Source: Paraburkholderia rhynchosiae
Lineage (GTDB): Bacteria > Pseudomonadota > Gammaproteobacteria > Burkholderiales > Burkholderiaceae
Assembly (NCBI RefSeq): GCF_002879865.1
Contig: NZ_PNXY01000001.1
Coordinates: forward strand, 1-64,000
Reading direction: 5' to 3'
Length of the DNA: 64,000 nucleotides
The position numbers were made by a program, and so were the translations under genes. A model generated the notes under the pieces. It saw only the letters and a program-made list of their open reading frames with translations, was not told the origin of the DNA and made no database searches. Of this stretch, positions 8,692-22,302 are shown one piece after another. Numbering within the stretch: position 1 is the first letter of the stretch; every line of letters starts with the position of its first letter.

Positions 8692-11046
8692 ATGAGCAAA
8701 TCCCGCTTCTCCGATCAGCGCGAAGCCAGGAGCCGCCGCGATCCCGCCGTATCGCGACGGCGTGCTTTGCTCGCCATTCCCGCGCTCGGCGTATTGGTGT
8801 TGATCCTCCTCTGGACCGTGATCTTCGCGCGTCTTTCGGTCGAAAAAGAAGCTACTTATCGTGAAGCCATGGCGTCTGCCGCGATCCTCTCAGCGGCGCT
8901 CGAGCAGCATACGATCAAGGCGATTCACCAGGTGGACCAGATCACCCGGTTCGTCAAATTCGAGTTCGAGAAAACACCTGGCCGTTTCGATCTTGCCAAC
9001 ACGGTCGAAAAAGGCGTCGTGCAAAGCGAGACGCTCGTGCAGGTGTCGTTGATCGATGAGCGCGGCACGCTGATTGCCAACACGGCCGAGCTCAATCCGA
9101 AGCGCATTGATCTGTCGGACCGCGAACATTTCAAGGTCCACGAGCACGAAAACGACGACCAGTTGTATATCAGCAAGCCAGTGCTCGGCCGCGTATCGGG
9201 TCACTGGACCTTGCAGATGACGCGGCGCCTGAACCATCCGGACGGCTCGTTCGCGGGCGTCGTGGTGGTGTCGGAAGATCCGAGCTATTTCACGAGCGAC
9301 TTTTACAACAATGCGGCCATCGGCCGTGAAGGCGTGATTGCGGTCATCTCCGACAACGGCGCGGTGCTCGCGCGGCGCACCGGCAGCACGGTGAACGCCA
9401 ATGGCGCATTCTCGGCGAGCGGTTCTTATCCGACGTCCGAGCACGTGTCCGGCACGTATGTCGATTCGATCGACAACGTGACGCGCATCGTGTCGTACCG
9501 GCATATCGACGGTTATCCGCTCGGGGTGCTGGTGGGTCTGTCACAATCCGAAGAGTTCGCCGACTACAATCACACGCGCAACGTTTATCTGTTGATGGCG
9601 GGCTTCATCTCGCTCGCCATGCTGAGCTTTTTCGCGGTGGCGACGGGCCTGATCGGCAAACTGCTCGGCCGCGAGCGCGAAATGACGCATCTGGTCGAAT
9701 ACGATCTGCTGACCGGCCTGCGCAATCGCTATGCGACGCTGCGCACCTTGCGGCACGACGTAGCGCAGCCGGCCAACCTCGGCCACCTCGCGATTCTCTT
9801 CATCGACCTCGACAACTTCAAGACGGTCAACGACACGCTCGGTCATAACGCCGGCGACATCGTGCTGCAAATGACAGCCTCGCGGCTCGCCACGGCGATC
9901 GCCGAAGGCGGCGCGTTGAGCCGCATCGGCGGCGACGAATTCGTCGTCGTGATCAAGGGCGACGACGTCGAGAAGCGCGCCGTGGCGCTCGCCGAAGCGG
10001 CGGCAGAAGCGTTCGCGAAACCGTTCGAAGTGCGCGGCAGTTCGTTCGTGCTGCATGCGAGCATCGGCATTGCGCTTTACTCCGTGGCCAACGAGAGCGA
10101 GATCGATCTGCTGAAGAAGGCCGACCTCGCGATGTACAGCGCGAAAGACGCGGGCAAGAACTGCTACCAGTTCTATTCGCCGCAACTGTCGCATCGCGCG
10201 GACCATCTGATGAAGTGGGAACAGCAGTTACGAGTGGCGCTCGCCGAAGGCCAACTGTTTCTCGCCTATCAGCCGAAGATCGATCTCACGCGCCGCTGCA
10301 TCACCGGTTTTGAGGCTCTGGTGCGCTGGAACCATCCGCAGCACGGTCTGATTCCGGCCAACGAATTCATTCCGGTCGCCGAGTCGACGGGCTTGATCGT
10401 GCCGATCGGCGACTTCGTGATAGAGACCGCTTGCCGTCAACTGGCGCAGTGGCAGCAGCAGGGCTACGACACGCTGTCGCTCGCGGTGAATATTTCGGCC
10501 GTGCAGTTCTGGCGCGGCGATCTGTACGAAACCATCTCGCACGCCATAGAGGAAAGCGGCATTTCCGCGCGCCGTCTGGAACTCGAAATTACCGAGACGG
10601 CGATGATGGAATATCCCGAACTCGTCTCCGAAAAAATCTTCGCGCTCAAGCGCCTCGGCGTGCGAATCGCGCTCGACGATTTCGGCACAGGCTATTCGTC
10701 GCTGTCGTATCTCAATCGTTTTTCCGTCGACACGCTGAAGGTGGACCGTTCGTTCGTGCAGGCCATTCCCGGCGACCGCAGCGTCTGCGTGATGGTCACC
10801 GCGATCGTCAACCTCGCGCGCTCGCTCGGGCTGACGGTGGTAGTCGAAGGCACGGAGACCGAAGAGCAGATTGCGTGGCTCGCCGCGCTCGGCCATATCG
10901 AGGCGCAGGGTTTCCTGTTCTCGCGTCCGGTGCCGGTCGACGCGATTCCGGCGCTGCTCGAACGCTTTGGCGTATGCGGCATGACGGGTGCGCGCGCCGC
11001 GCACGAAGCGGATAGCACGAGCGCCAGCACCAGCACGAATGGCTGA
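8692..11046 (+). CDS. Membrane sensor with GGDEF and EAL domains (c-di-GMP turnover)
   Basis: A 784-residue protein. Membrane helices at about 25-47 and 300-323 enclose a periplasmic Cache-like sensor (YISKPVLGRVSGHW, DPSYFTSDFYNN). The cytosolic GGDEF domain has an intact RIGGDEF signature and no RxxD inhibitory site in the usual place. The C-terminal EAL domain is intact (FEALVRWNHP, ETAMM, DDFGTGYSSLSYL, KVDRSFV, VVVEGTET, EAQGFLFSRP), so phosphodiesterase activity is expected; cyclase activity is possible. The start at 8692 was chosen because the preceding frame has no membrane-protein character. It has a weak ribosome-binding site, and a frame-compatible upstream ATG exists at 8548. Confidence 0.92.
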   Translation: MSKSRFSDQREARSRRDPAVSRRRALLAIPALGVLVLILLWTVIFARLSVEKEATYREAMASAAILSAALEQHTIKAIHQVDQITRFVKFEFEKTPGRFDLANTVEKGVVQSETLVQVSLIDERGTLIANTAELNPKRIDLSDREHFKVHEHENDDQLYISKPVLGRVSGHWTLQMTRRLNHPDGSFAGVVVVSEDPSYFTSDFYNNAAIGREGVIAVISDNGAVLARRTGSTVNANGAFSASGSYPTSEHVSGTYVDSIDNVTRIVSYRHIDGYPLGVLVGLSQSEEFADYNHTRNVYLLMAGFISLAMLSFFAVATGLIGKLLGREREMTHLVEYDLLTGLRNRYATLRTLRHDVAQPANLGHLAILFIDLDNFKTVNDTLGHNAGDIVLQMTASRLATAIAEGGALSRIGGDEFVVVIKGDDVEKRAVALAEAAAEAFAKPFEVRGSSFVLHASIGIALYSVANESEIDLLKKADLAMYSAKDAGKNCYQFYSPQLSHRADHLMKWEQQLRVALAEGQLFLAYQPKIDLTRRCITGFEALVRWNHPQHGLIPANEFIPVAESTGLIVPIGDFVIETACRQLAQWQQQGYDTLSLAVNISAVQFWRGDLYETISHAIEESGISARRLELEITETAMMEYPELVSEKIFALKRLGVRIALDDFGTGYSSLSYLNRFSVDTLKVDRSFVQAIPGDRSVCVMVTAIVNLARSLGLTVVVEGTETEEQIAWLAALGHIEAQGFLFSRPVPVDAIPALLERFGVCGMTGARAAHEADSTSASTSTNG

Positions 11047-11244
11047 GTAGCTCAGGTGAAGACTCCGGCTGAGCGCTCACGCTGAACTTTGCGATTGAGC
11101 AAAGGCCGTCATATCGCAGCCGCCCAAAACGGGCTACATTCTCGCTGTATCGCATTACCGCGCCACGCCGCCGGACGGTCGGCCGCGCGCAACATCGAAA
11201 TGATCCACAGGACGGGTGCCCGCTCAGCGGACGCCCGTGGCGCC

Positions 11245-12453
11245 ATGCAAACGATAACAAGCCACGATTCTGCAAGACGAGGGGAACGAGAACCGCTATG
11301 GAAGCTGTTTCGGGTCGTATTCGGCCTGTCGGCGTTGTCATGGGGCGGCCTCGCGCTGATGGCGCAACTCGAGAACCACTACGTCGAGCGTGAAGGACGG
11401 CTTTCGCGGGTCGCGTTCTCCGATCTGATCGCGCTTGCATGGATGGTGCCCGGGCCGGTCGGCTGCAATGTCGCCGTGCAACTCGGACATGCGTTGCGCG
11501 GACGCGCCGGCGCGTGGGTGGCGGGCATTGCCAGCGTGCTGCCCTTCTTCATGCTGATGACGCTGTTCGCGATGTTTTATCGCACGCCGCTCGTGCGCGC
11601 CGCCGCGTCGCAAACTTTGCTCAATCACTTTAGCGTCGTGCTCGCCACACTGATCGGCATCACCTGGTACAAACAGACGCGCGCGCTCGTGCGCGGCAAG
11701 CTCGAATGGGCCGCGGCGCTGGTGGGTTGCGTCGCGCTCTTCTACGCGCACAGCCCCGCGGCCTATGTGCTGATGTTGAGCGCGGCCTTCGGCGCGGGGT
11801 GGGTCGTGAGCCCGGTGCGCCACACGCGGATTGTGGTGTCGTTCGCGCGCGGTGACTGGCAGATACTCGGCGTGCTGTGCGTGTTCGTGCTGCTGTTCGC
11901 GCTGCCGTTGCCGCATCGTTACGATCTCGCGCTGCTGTGGCCGCGGCTCGCGGGCGCTGGCATGACGCTGTTCGGCGGCGGTTTTTCCGCGTTGCCGGTG
12001 CTCAAGACGCTGTTCGTCACGCCGGCCATAGGCATATCGGACAACGACTTCACGCTGGCCTTTTCATTGTCGCCCTTATCGCCGGGACCGCTTTTGAACG
12101 TCGTGCCGTTCTTCGGTTACCTGATCGACGGCTGGGTGGGCGCGCTTATCGCCACGCTCGCGCTGTTCGTGCCGTCGGGCTGCCTCGTGGTGCTCGCGCA
12201 ACGGCATCTGCATCAGTTAAAGATGAATCCGCGATTCGAGCATGGCATGCGGATTCTGCGCGCGGTCACCACCGCGTTTCTCGCGGTGGCGGTGCTGCGA
12301 ATAGCCGGACGTGTGCCGATACAACCGGTCTATCTGATCACGGCGTTGTTTTCAGCCATGTGCTTCGCGAAACTCAAGGTGCCGGTGTACGTGGTGTACG
12401 GCACAGTGGCGGTGGGGTGCGGATTGTGGCTTGCGTATGGCGCGTTGCCTTAG
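11245..12453 (+). CDS. Chromate transporter (CHR/ChrA) family protein
   Basis: About 402 residues with 10 or more hydrophobic helices in two homologous halves. The first half carries FGLSALSWGGLALMAQLE and LAWMVPGPVGCNVAVQLG; the second carries FGGGFSALPVLKTLFV and LSPLSPGPLLNVVPFFGY. These are the paired FGGP-like and PGP motifs of bidomain CHR transporters. Known members export chromate by proton-motive force, but many family members transport other anions, so the substrate is uncertain. The ATG at 11245 is the start closest to the first helix; upstream in-frame ATGs exist. No chrB-type regulator is adjacent. Confidence 0.88.
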   Translation: MQTITSHDSARRGEREPLWKLFRVVFGLSALSWGGLALMAQLENHYVEREGRLSRVAFSDLIALAWMVPGPVGCNVAVQLGHALRGRAGAWVAGIASVLPFFMLMTLFAMFYRTPLVRAAASQTLLNHFSVVLATLIGITWYKQTRALVRGKLEWAAALVGCVALFYAHSPAAYVLMLSAAFGAGWVVSPVRHTRIVVSFARGDWQILGVLCVFVLLFALPLPHRYDLALLWPRLAGAGMTLFGGGFSALPVLKTLFVTPAIGISDNDFTLAFSLSPLSPGPLLNVVPFFGYLIDGWVGALIATLALFVPSGCLVVLAQRHLHQLKMNPRFEHGMRILRAVTTAFLAVAVLRIAGRVPIQPVYLITALFSAMCFAKLKVPVYVVYGTVAVGCGLWLAYGALP

Positions 12454-12489
12454 CCACGCTTAGTCACGCTTAACCGCGCTTAGTGACCC
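12450..12489. repeat. Four 10-bp repeats at the ChrA stop codon
   Basis: Four imperfect copies of TTAGYCACGC with a strict 10-bp period (starting 12450, 12460, 12470, 12480). The first copy includes the TAG stop of the CHR transporter gene. Confidence 0.75.
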
Positions 12490-12502
12490 GCAAGCGCCGC
12501 AA

Positions 12503-12961
12503 TCAAAAGCCGCGCGAAAGCACCGCGACGCCGACCGTGACCACACCGAGCACGATATTGATCAGCACCAGACGCCGGATCGTACCGACCGCCTGCGCAC
12601 CGTCAGGCCATTTCTGCGCCTGCACCGCGCGGCGAATGCGCGGAAATACAGCAAAGCGAATGTGCCCGAAGATCAGCATCATGACGATGCCGAGGCCGGC
12701 CATTGCATGCAGCGGCCATGTGGCGTGACCGCCGCCGAATTGCATCAGCAGGAAGCCGCCGGTCAGCAGAATCACCAGCACTGAGGCGGCGACCCAATTG
12801 AAGAAGCGGCCGAACACTGATTCCCACAACGGCAAGCGCAATTGCGGCGAAAGATCGGCAATTGCCGGACGCAAGCAGAAATGCGCGAAGACCATCCCGC
12901 CCACCCACACCGCGACCGCGAGCAGATGAAGAAAGAGCGCGAGTTCGATAGCCTTATTCAT
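12503..12961 (-). CDS. CopD-like integral membrane protein
   Basis: A 152-residue protein with four predicted membrane helices (about 5-27, 52-75, 83-105 and 128-148). The N-terminal FLHLLAVAVWVGGMVFAHF, with His12 and the WVGG turn, and GHIRFAVFPRIRRAV resemble the CopD/PCuAC-associated membrane family. Family members are linked to copper handling or are haem-binding. No copC or other copper gene is adjacent, so function is open. It is convergent with the CHR transporter; the gap holds the repeat noted at 12450. Confidence 0.82.
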   Translation of the reverse strand: MNKAIELALFLHLLAVAVWVGGMVFAHFCLRPAIADLSPQLRLPLWESVFGRFFNWVAASVLVILLTGGFLLMQFGGGHATWPLHAMAGLGIVMMLIFGHIRFAVFPRIRRAVQAQKWPDGAQAVGTIRRLVLINIVLGVVTVGVAVLSRGF

Positions 12962-13266
12962 GTTGTTTTCCTCTCCCGACGACGCCGCACCGCTTATGAC
13001 GAATGATATGAGCAGCGGCTATTGAGCGCGTTCGACCGCACGCCGTGCGTGCAGTTCCGGAACGCCTCAGGCTTTCCGTCGTTTTTCTTGTTGTTATTGC
13101 AGCGCGCCTGGTATCTCGACACAGTACCTCGATCAAGACCGCGGTACTCCGACTTGATACGGCAACGCCGCCCCCGAAATTTCCTACACAGTGCCCTACT
13201 GTTGCTGCGCACGGCCAGCGTCTTGCATGCTAGCAGACGCTTGCCGTGTTCCAACGTCAATCTTCG
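12962..13266. other. Intergenic region between CopD-like gene and parC
   Basis: 305 bp. It must hold the promoter of the minus-strand CopD-like gene and the 3' end of the parC transcript. No clear terminator or gene is visible. Confidence 0.45.
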
Positions 13267-15591
13267 TCAAGCAGCCAGCACTGGACGCATGCTTTCGAGC
13301 TTCAGCTTGCTCTCAGGCGCGCGCCCCTTGCGTGCCCGCTTGCCGACATGCGGCGTAAGCGCGGCGCCGCTCAGCTTTTCTTCGTCCAGACGGCCGCCGC
13401 GACGCGCGCCGATCAGCATGACGCCCGCCGCGTTGATCGCCAACGCCTGCACCAGCGTTTCCTTATCGTCGAGCGCCATCAGCGTGACGCCGCGTCCGCC
13501 GCCCGAGAGCGTCTTCATTTCGTCGAGGCCAAACACAAGCAGGCGCCCGCCCGACGACAGACACGCGATCTGTTTCGCGTCCGGCAGCATCGGCATGGGC
13601 GCGAGCGGCGCGGCGCCGGCGTCGATCGTCATGAACGACTTGCCCGCCTTGACGCGGCTCACCATGTCGCCGACCTTCGCGATGAAGCCGAAGCCATTGC
13701 TCGACGCGAGCAACAAGGCCTGGTCCGCGGAAGCCGCGTAGTAATGCATCAGATGGCTGCCCGATTCGAGCTCGATCAGCGATGTAACCGGCACACCGTC
13801 GCCGCGACCGCCGGGTAGCAACGCCACCGCGACCGAATAGACGCGGCCATTACTGCCCCACGCGACGAGCGTATCCGGCGTGCGGCACTGGAACGCGGCG
13901 TAGAGACCGTCGCCGGCCTTGAAGGTGAAGCCGGCCGTGTCCAGCCCGTGACCCTTCAGCGCGCGCACCCAGCCCTTCTGCGACACGACCACCGTGACCG
14001 GTTCGTCGACCACGCGCGCTTCGTACGTTGCGCGCTTTTCCTGCTGGATCAGCGTGCGGCGCTCGTCGCCGTATTGCTTTGCGTCGCCTTCGATCTCCTT
14101 GATGAGCAGGCGCTTCATCGCCGATTCGCTGCCGAGCAGTTCTTCGAGCTTCGCCTTCTCGTCGCGCAGTTCGGCGAGTTCCTTCTCGATCTTGATCTTT
14201 TCGAGCCGCGCCAACTGACGCAGCCGGATTTCAAGAATGTCCTCGGCCTGGCGATCGGACAAGCCGAACGCGGCCATCAGCGCGACCTTTGGTTCGTCGG
14301 ACTCTCGAATGATGCGGATGACTTCGTCGATATTCAAAAAGACGATCATCCGGCCTTCGAGGATATGGATCCGGTCGTCGACCTTCATCAAACGATGACG
14401 CGTGCGGCGCGTGACCGTCGCGAAGCGGAACGCGATCCACTCGTGCAGGATTTCGCTCAAGCCCTTCTGACGCGGCCGGCCGTCGCCGCCGACCATCACC
14501 AGATTGAGCGACGCATTCGATTCAAGACTCGTATGCGCGAGCAGCGTGGTGACGAACTCGGCCTGATCGATGCGGCTCGACTTCGGTTCGAACACGAGGC
14601 GCACCGGCGCGTCCTTGCCGGACTCGTCGCGCACGGCGTCGAGCAGTGCCAGCATGGTTTGCTTGCCCTGCAACTGTTCCGGCGTGAGCGCCTTCTTGCC
14701 GAGCTTGATCTTCGGATTGGTCTGCTCCTCGATTTCCTCGAGCACCTTTTGTGCAGCCGTATTCGGCGGCAATTCGGTGATGACCAGTTGCCACTGGCCG
14801 CGCGCGAGGTCTTCGATCTTCCAGCGCGCGCGCACCTTCAGGCTGCCGCGGCCGGTTTCGTAGGCCGCTGAGATTTCCGCTTCGCTCGAAATGATCTGAC
14901 CGCCACCCGGGAAATCGGGACCGGGAATGTGCTGCATCAATTCCGCGTGCGTGATCTTCGGATTGCGGATTGTCGCGACCGCGGCGCCCGCGACTTCGCG
15001 CAAATTGTGCGACGGGATTTCGGTAGCGAGACCCACGGCGATGCCCGAAGCGCCGTTGAGCAGGACGAACGGCAAGCGCGCGGGCAAGAGCCTCGGCTCG
15101 TCGAACTCGCCATCGTAGTTCTTCATGAAATCGACCGTGCCCTGGTCGATTTCATCGAGCAGCAGCTTGGCGATCGGCGTGAGGCGCGCTTCGGTGTACC
15201 GCATTGCCGCCGCGCCGTCGCCGTCGCGAGAGCCGAAGTTGCCCTGGCCGTCGATCAACGGATAGCGCATCGAAAAATCTTGCGCGAGACGCACCAGTGC
15301 GTCGTATGCCGACTGGTCGCCATGCGGGTGATATTTACCCAGCACGTCGCCGACCACGCGTGCCGACTTGACCGGCTTCGCGTTGTCGGACAGCCCCATG
15401 TCGTTCATCGCGAAGAGGATGCGGCGTTGCACCGGCTTCTGGCCGTCGCACACATCCGGCAGCGCGCGGCCCTTGACCACGCTCACCGCATAGTCGAGAT
15501 ACGCACGTTCGGCATAGTTGCCGAGCGTCAAAAAATCGCCGTCCGGCGGCGGCGGCTCGGTGAAAAGGTCGAGAGTGTTATCGTCGTCCAT
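13267..15591 (-). CDS. parC: DNA topoisomerase IV subunit A (ParC)
   Basis: A 774-residue type IIA topoisomerase subunit that cuts and rejoins DNA during decatenation, acting with ParE. The catalytic tyrosine is in [10 protein letters not shown] (Tyr132), preceded by [16 protein letters not shown]. The C-terminal half carries the beta-propeller DNA-wrapping repeats ([17 protein letters not shown] and similar). In the quinolone-contact segment [16 protein letters not shown], the residue matching E. coli Ser80 is Gln93 and the one matching Glu84 is Asp97. It lies 69 bases downstream of parE, probably in the same transcript. Confidence 0.97.
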   Translation of the reverse strand: MDDDNTLDLFTEPPPPDGDFLTLGNYAERAYLDYAVSVVKGRALPDVCDGQKPVQRRILFAMNDMGLSDNAKPVKSARVVGDVLGKYHPHGDQSAYDALVRLAQDFSMRYPLIDGQGNFGSRDGDGAAAMRYTEARLTPIAKLLLDEIDQGTVDFMKNYDGEFDEPRLLPARLPFVLLNGASGIAVGLATEIPSHNLREVAGAAVATIRNPKITHAELMQHIPGPDFPGGGQIISSEAEISAAYETGRGSLKVRARWKIEDLARGQWQLVITELPPNTAAQKVLEEIEEQTNPKIKLGKKALTPEQLQGKQTMLALLDAVRDESGKDAPVRLVFEPKSSRIDQAEFVTTLLAHTSLESNASLNLVMVGGDGRPRQKGLSEILHEWIAFRFATVTRRTRHRLMKVDDRIHILEGRMIVFLNIDEVIRIIRESDEPKVALMAAFGLSDRQAEDILEIRLRQLARLEKIKIEKELAELRDEKAKLEELLGSESAMKRLLIKEIEGDAKQYGDERRTLIQQEKRATYEARVVDEPVTVVVSQKGWVRALKGHGLDTAGFTFKAGDGLYAAFQCRTPDTLVAWGSNGRVYSVAVALLPGGRGDGVPVTSLIELESGSHLMHYYAASADQALLLASSNGFGFIAKVGDMVSRVKAGKSFMTIDAGAAPLAPMPMLPDAKQIACLSSGGRLLVFGLDEMKTLSGGGRGVTLMALDDKETLVQALAINAAGVMLIGARRGGRLDEEKLSGAALTPHVGKRARKGRAPESKLKLESMRPVLAA

Positions 15592-15660
15592 CTAGATTCC
15601 GTATCGTGTTTGGCGTGAAGTTTCGTGCTTTCATGCGAAAAGCGAGCGCTGAAAAACCGC

Positions 15661-17646
<1,986 letters not shown>

Positions 17647-18059
17647 GGTTGACTCGGGTGCGTCGGTTCATCGTTGTCCACAGCTCCTGTGGACAGGTCC
17701 GTGGACAATGCGTTGAGTTTTCAAAAAAAGCGAAACGAAACAACGTGGTTAGGTGGGGTGCCCGCAGCGCGGGCAAACTGTTTGTCGCATGGCTTGCGCG
17801 CGGTCCACTTAGTTTTCACGCGGGTTCTCGCACGCTTTCCCATTTAGGGCGCTCGACGGCGGCCCGTTGCCGGCACCTTGCCGGCACCTTGCCGGGCATT
17901 GTTGCCGCCGGTGCGAACGTCGGGGAAGCCTGTTCGCGGGGTATTTTACTGATTTCGAACCTGGCGGCAATTCACGACGCGCGCGATTGGCCATCCGGAT
18001 AAGGCACGGCCCAGGCCGAGCGAAAGCGCCGACGGAACGAAACGCCGGCGCTTGCTGCC
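17647..18059. other. Intergenic region upstream of parE with repeats
   Basis: 413 bp with no gene. Besides the palindrome annotated separately, GCCGGCACCTT is repeated in tandem at about 17869-17900. The parE promoter must lie here. Confidence 0.5.
17674..17708. promoter_or_regulatory. Palindrome of DnaA-box-like half-sites upstream of parE
   Basis: TTGTCCACAG at 17674-17683 and CTGTGGACAG at 17687-17696 form a perfect 9-bp inverted repeat with a 3-base spacer. A third inverted copy, GTGGACAA, follows at 17701. Each copy of TTGTCCACA differs from the DnaA-box consensus TTATCCACA at one base. It could be a regulatory site or an RNA hairpin in the parE leader. Confidence 0.45.
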
Positions 18060-20009
<1,950 letters not shown>

Positions 20010-20265
20010 GGAGAATTGGAGAAAACAGCGATGGGTCGGAACTGCCCATTGTACCGGGCGCGCGAGCCGGTGCCTGTATGCCTGAAGAGATAGCGCCAGC
20101 AGCGGGCTTGCGAGGACCGGCGCACTGGCCGTTGTTCGGAGGATGCAAGCCAGAGACGAGCAGCGCCTGGCTCCTCTGGCTTGTATGGTTCATATGGCTT
20201 AGGCGAAAAGCGCGGCCGGGCACTGCCGATCGACGCCCGGCCATTTTCGATCTCGCGTGGCGCGC

Positions 20266-20667
20266 TTACTTCACGTGCACCGTGATGGTTTTGCTCAGCT
20301 CGGGACCATACGAACGATGCGCGCCGTCGCCGAATTGCAGCGTCAGCGTATGGTCGCCCGGCGGCAGCGTCAGATCCGTTTCGGTCTGGCCTTTGCCGAA
20401 GTGCAGCGACTTGTCGTTGGCGGGAATCACTTCGCCTTTGGGAAGCGGCTTGCCGTCCACCAGCAGATGATGATGGCCCGTGCCGTCCGCCATGGTGCCG
20501 GCCGGCGCGATCTTCATGCCGTCGAGAGCGAACACCACGTGAACGGGATTGCTGACGGTCGCGCCGTCCGTCGGCTTAACGAAGGATACGCTCGCCGCCT
20601 GCGCCACGCCTGACACCGCCAGCAATCCAGCCAGTGCCGCGCCGGTCAACCATTGGGTTTTAAACAT
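20266..20667 (-). CDS. Periplasmic DUF4399 protein
   Basis: A 133-residue secreted protein. The ATG at 20667 follows a good AGGAG site and starts a signal peptide (MFKTQWLTGAALAGLLAVSG, cleavage after AQA near residue 24). The mature part fits DUF4399: VSFVKPTDGATVSNPVHV near the start, then GHHHLLVDG, LHFGKGQTE and LTLQFGDGAHRSYGP. Function unknown. The HHH and GDGAHRSYGP motifs are typical of the family. It is divergent from the rubredoxin gene, with a 221-bp shared promoter region. Confidence 0.88.
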   Translation of the reverse strand: MFKTQWLTGAALAGLLAVSGVAQAASVSFVKPTDGATVSNPVHVVFALDGMKIAPAGTMADGTGHHHLLVDGKPLPKGEVIPANDKSLHFGKGQTETDLTLPPGDHTLTLQFGDGAHRSYGPELSKTITVHVK

Positions 20668-20888
20668 CTTTTTCTCCTGGTTAGAAAGGGAAGCCACGCA
20701 CGAAACGGAACGCCGATGCGAAGCAGAGCATACACGGTGTGTGTGACAAGGCTCGGGCGCCTCGCAATGTGGCGATATCGGCAATTTCAGGCGGATTTGA
20801 CGAATTCCGGTAATATTGCGGCTCGCCGCCGTGCCCAAAAAAGGGGCAGACTGCGCGGATCATTGGATTGAAGAGAGAAGAGTGCGTC

Positions 20889-21080
20889 GTGAGCGAAGTA
20901 ATGGAAGTCACTGAATACAAGAGCTGGGTTTGCCTGATTTGCGGCTGGATTTACAACGAGGAAGAAGGTCTGCCCGACGAAGGCATCGCGCCCGGCACCC
21001 GCTTCGCCGCGATTCCGGACGACTGGCGCTGCCCGCTGTGCGACGTCGGCAAGGCGGAATTCGCGGTCGTCGAGTTTTGA
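20889..21080 (+). CDS. Rubredoxin
   Basis: A 63-residue electron carrier binding one iron through four cysteines, seen as CLICGW and CPLCDV, with the conserved YNEEEGLPDEGIAPGTRF between them. The GTG at 20889 is preferred because GAGAAGAG lies eight bases upstream; ATG at 20901 is the alternative (59 residues). Rubredoxins pass electrons to alkane hydroxylases or oxygen/peroxide reductases; no partner gene is adjacent. It ends before a strong terminator. Confidence 0.95.
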   Translation: MSEVMEVTEYKSWVCLICGWIYNEEEGLPDEGIAPGTRFAAIPDDWRCPLCDVGKAEFAVVEF

Positions 21081-21156
21081 CATTCTGAAGTGTTAAGGTT
21101 CCGAGCCGGCTCCTGTGAGCGCGACGCGCGAAGTCGATAATGCGTCCGTGGTTCGT

Positions 21157-21196
21157 ACGGCCCAGCAGGTCTTGCCTGTTGGGCCGTTTGCTTTTT
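21157..21196 (+). terminator. Rho-independent terminator after rubredoxin
   Basis: A 13-bp stem (ACGGCCCAGCAGG with CCTGTTGGGCCGT, one G-T pair) with a short loop, followed by a T-rich run. Confidence 0.85.
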
Positions 21197-21493
21197 GGGG
21201 CTGGCTGAGAGAAGCGATCGCGCCTGATTCCTCGCGTTGACCGTGTTTCTGGGTAAGCACTCGCCTTCCTTTTCAAGTTCCCTTCCTTCCGGTTTCGCAC
21301 CGCGCATGGGCATACGCCATGTGCCGGTTTGCCTATGTGGCGCACACCGCAGAGGTGGCGGACCGTTCGTGTTTGAGCGCACATCCCGATGCACGTCGCC
21401 TGCGTAAAACGTAGACCCATGGCGACGCATCGACGCGGATACCGGTCCGTGGGTGTCTCCATAAAAAAACGATAAACGAACGGGGATAACAAC
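21197..21493. other. Intergenic region upstream of the YfiM-like gene
   Basis: About 300 bp without a gene. A loose inverted repeat CGTCGCC/GGCGACG spans about 21397-21427. It presumably carries the promoter of the following secreted protein. Confidence 0.4.
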
Positions 21494-21916
21494 ATGTCAA
21501 CAACATGGAGACACGGCATTTGCGTTGCACTGATGCTGGCAGCGAGCACCGCCGCATATGCTGACGTGGACTGCGGCGGCGGCCGGGGCGGATTCCGGAT
21601 GCAAACATCGGACGGCTGGTTTCAGAGTGACAAGGCGAAGCACTTCGCCGCCTCGGCGCCGTTCGGCGCGCTGGGCGCCTATCTCGCCCGCGACACCGCG
21701 CATCCGGTGATCTACGGCACGCTGATCGGCACGATACCGGGTCTGATCAAGGAAGGCATCGACGGTACCTGTCGAAGCAGCGGCTTTTCGTACAAGGATC
21801 TGGTCGCGGACGCCGCCGGCGCGCTCACGGGCGCGTTGCTTGGGAACTGGGCTATTACTTATAGCCGCGGTAGTCGGGGGCAGAGTGTGGGGATTGCTTA
21901 TTCAGGGCGGTTTTGA
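21494..21916 (+). CDS. Secreted YfiM/DUF2279-like protein
   Basis: A 140-residue protein with a signal peptide ending at about AYA (residue 23). The mature part has a DKAKHF motif (about 49-54) followed by glycine/alanine-rich hydrophobic stretches (APFGALGAYLA, YGTLIGTIPGLIKEGID, DLVADAAGALTGALLGNW). The DKxKHF motif plus a later KE.D and D..AD..GA pattern resembles the YfiM/DUF2279 envelope proteins, whose function is poorly known. A GGGGATA site precedes the ATG. Assignment by motif only. Confidence 0.72.
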   Translation: MSTTWRHGICVALMLAASTAAYADVDCGGGRGGFRMQTSDGWFQSDKAKHFAASAPFGALGAYLARDTAHPVIYGTLIGTIPGLIKEGIDGTCRSSGFSYKDLVADAAGALTGALLGNWAITYSRGSRGQSVGIAYSGRF

Positions 21917-22170
21917 GGGGTCGGCAGGGGTGATGTGTGGGAGATTGGGCCGGTGGGAGTTGGCGTTTGCCGGGTTTTACGGCGTTGCGCCGGTGACCGG
22001 CGGTTCGTCTCTTGCCTTTACACATGGGGCTTCGACGGCAGCGTTCGTTTCGAACGTTTTTGCTATACTCTTGCCCTCGCTCGCGTAGCTGAATACGCGA
22101 GCGGCTGCGGCGGAATTTTGGCGCAGTCATCGCAGATCAGGGGTCCGGTCCGCCCCGCTAAAGCTATCCT

Positions 22171-22245
22171 CTCCCTGTAGTTCAATGGATAGAACAAGTG
22201 CCTCCTAAGCGCTAGATGCAGGTTCGATTCCTGCCAGGGGGACCA
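22171..22245 (+). tRNA. tRNA-Arg (anticodon CCT)
   Basis: A complete cloverleaf: acceptor CTCCCTG/CAGGGGG, D-arm GTTC/GAAC, anticodon stem AGTGC/GCGCT around loop CTCCTAA (anticodon CCT, reading AGG), T-arm GCAGG-TTCGATT-CCTGC, discriminator A and an encoded CCA end. Confidence 0.97.
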
Positions 22246-22302
22246 ACCAGCTTCCCGTCTTCCACGAAGCTTGCCGAAAAAAATCGCTGGCGAAATACGC
22301 CT

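Noticed and set aside
8327..8692. 121-codon frame ending at the GGDEF-EAL start
   Set aside because: Overlaps the chosen start by one base only, has no ribosome-binding site and no family-like sequence.
17869..17900. GCCGGCACCTT repeats as a possible origin or CRISPR-like unit
   Set aside because: Only two and a half copies with no spacers; taken as a short chance duplication.
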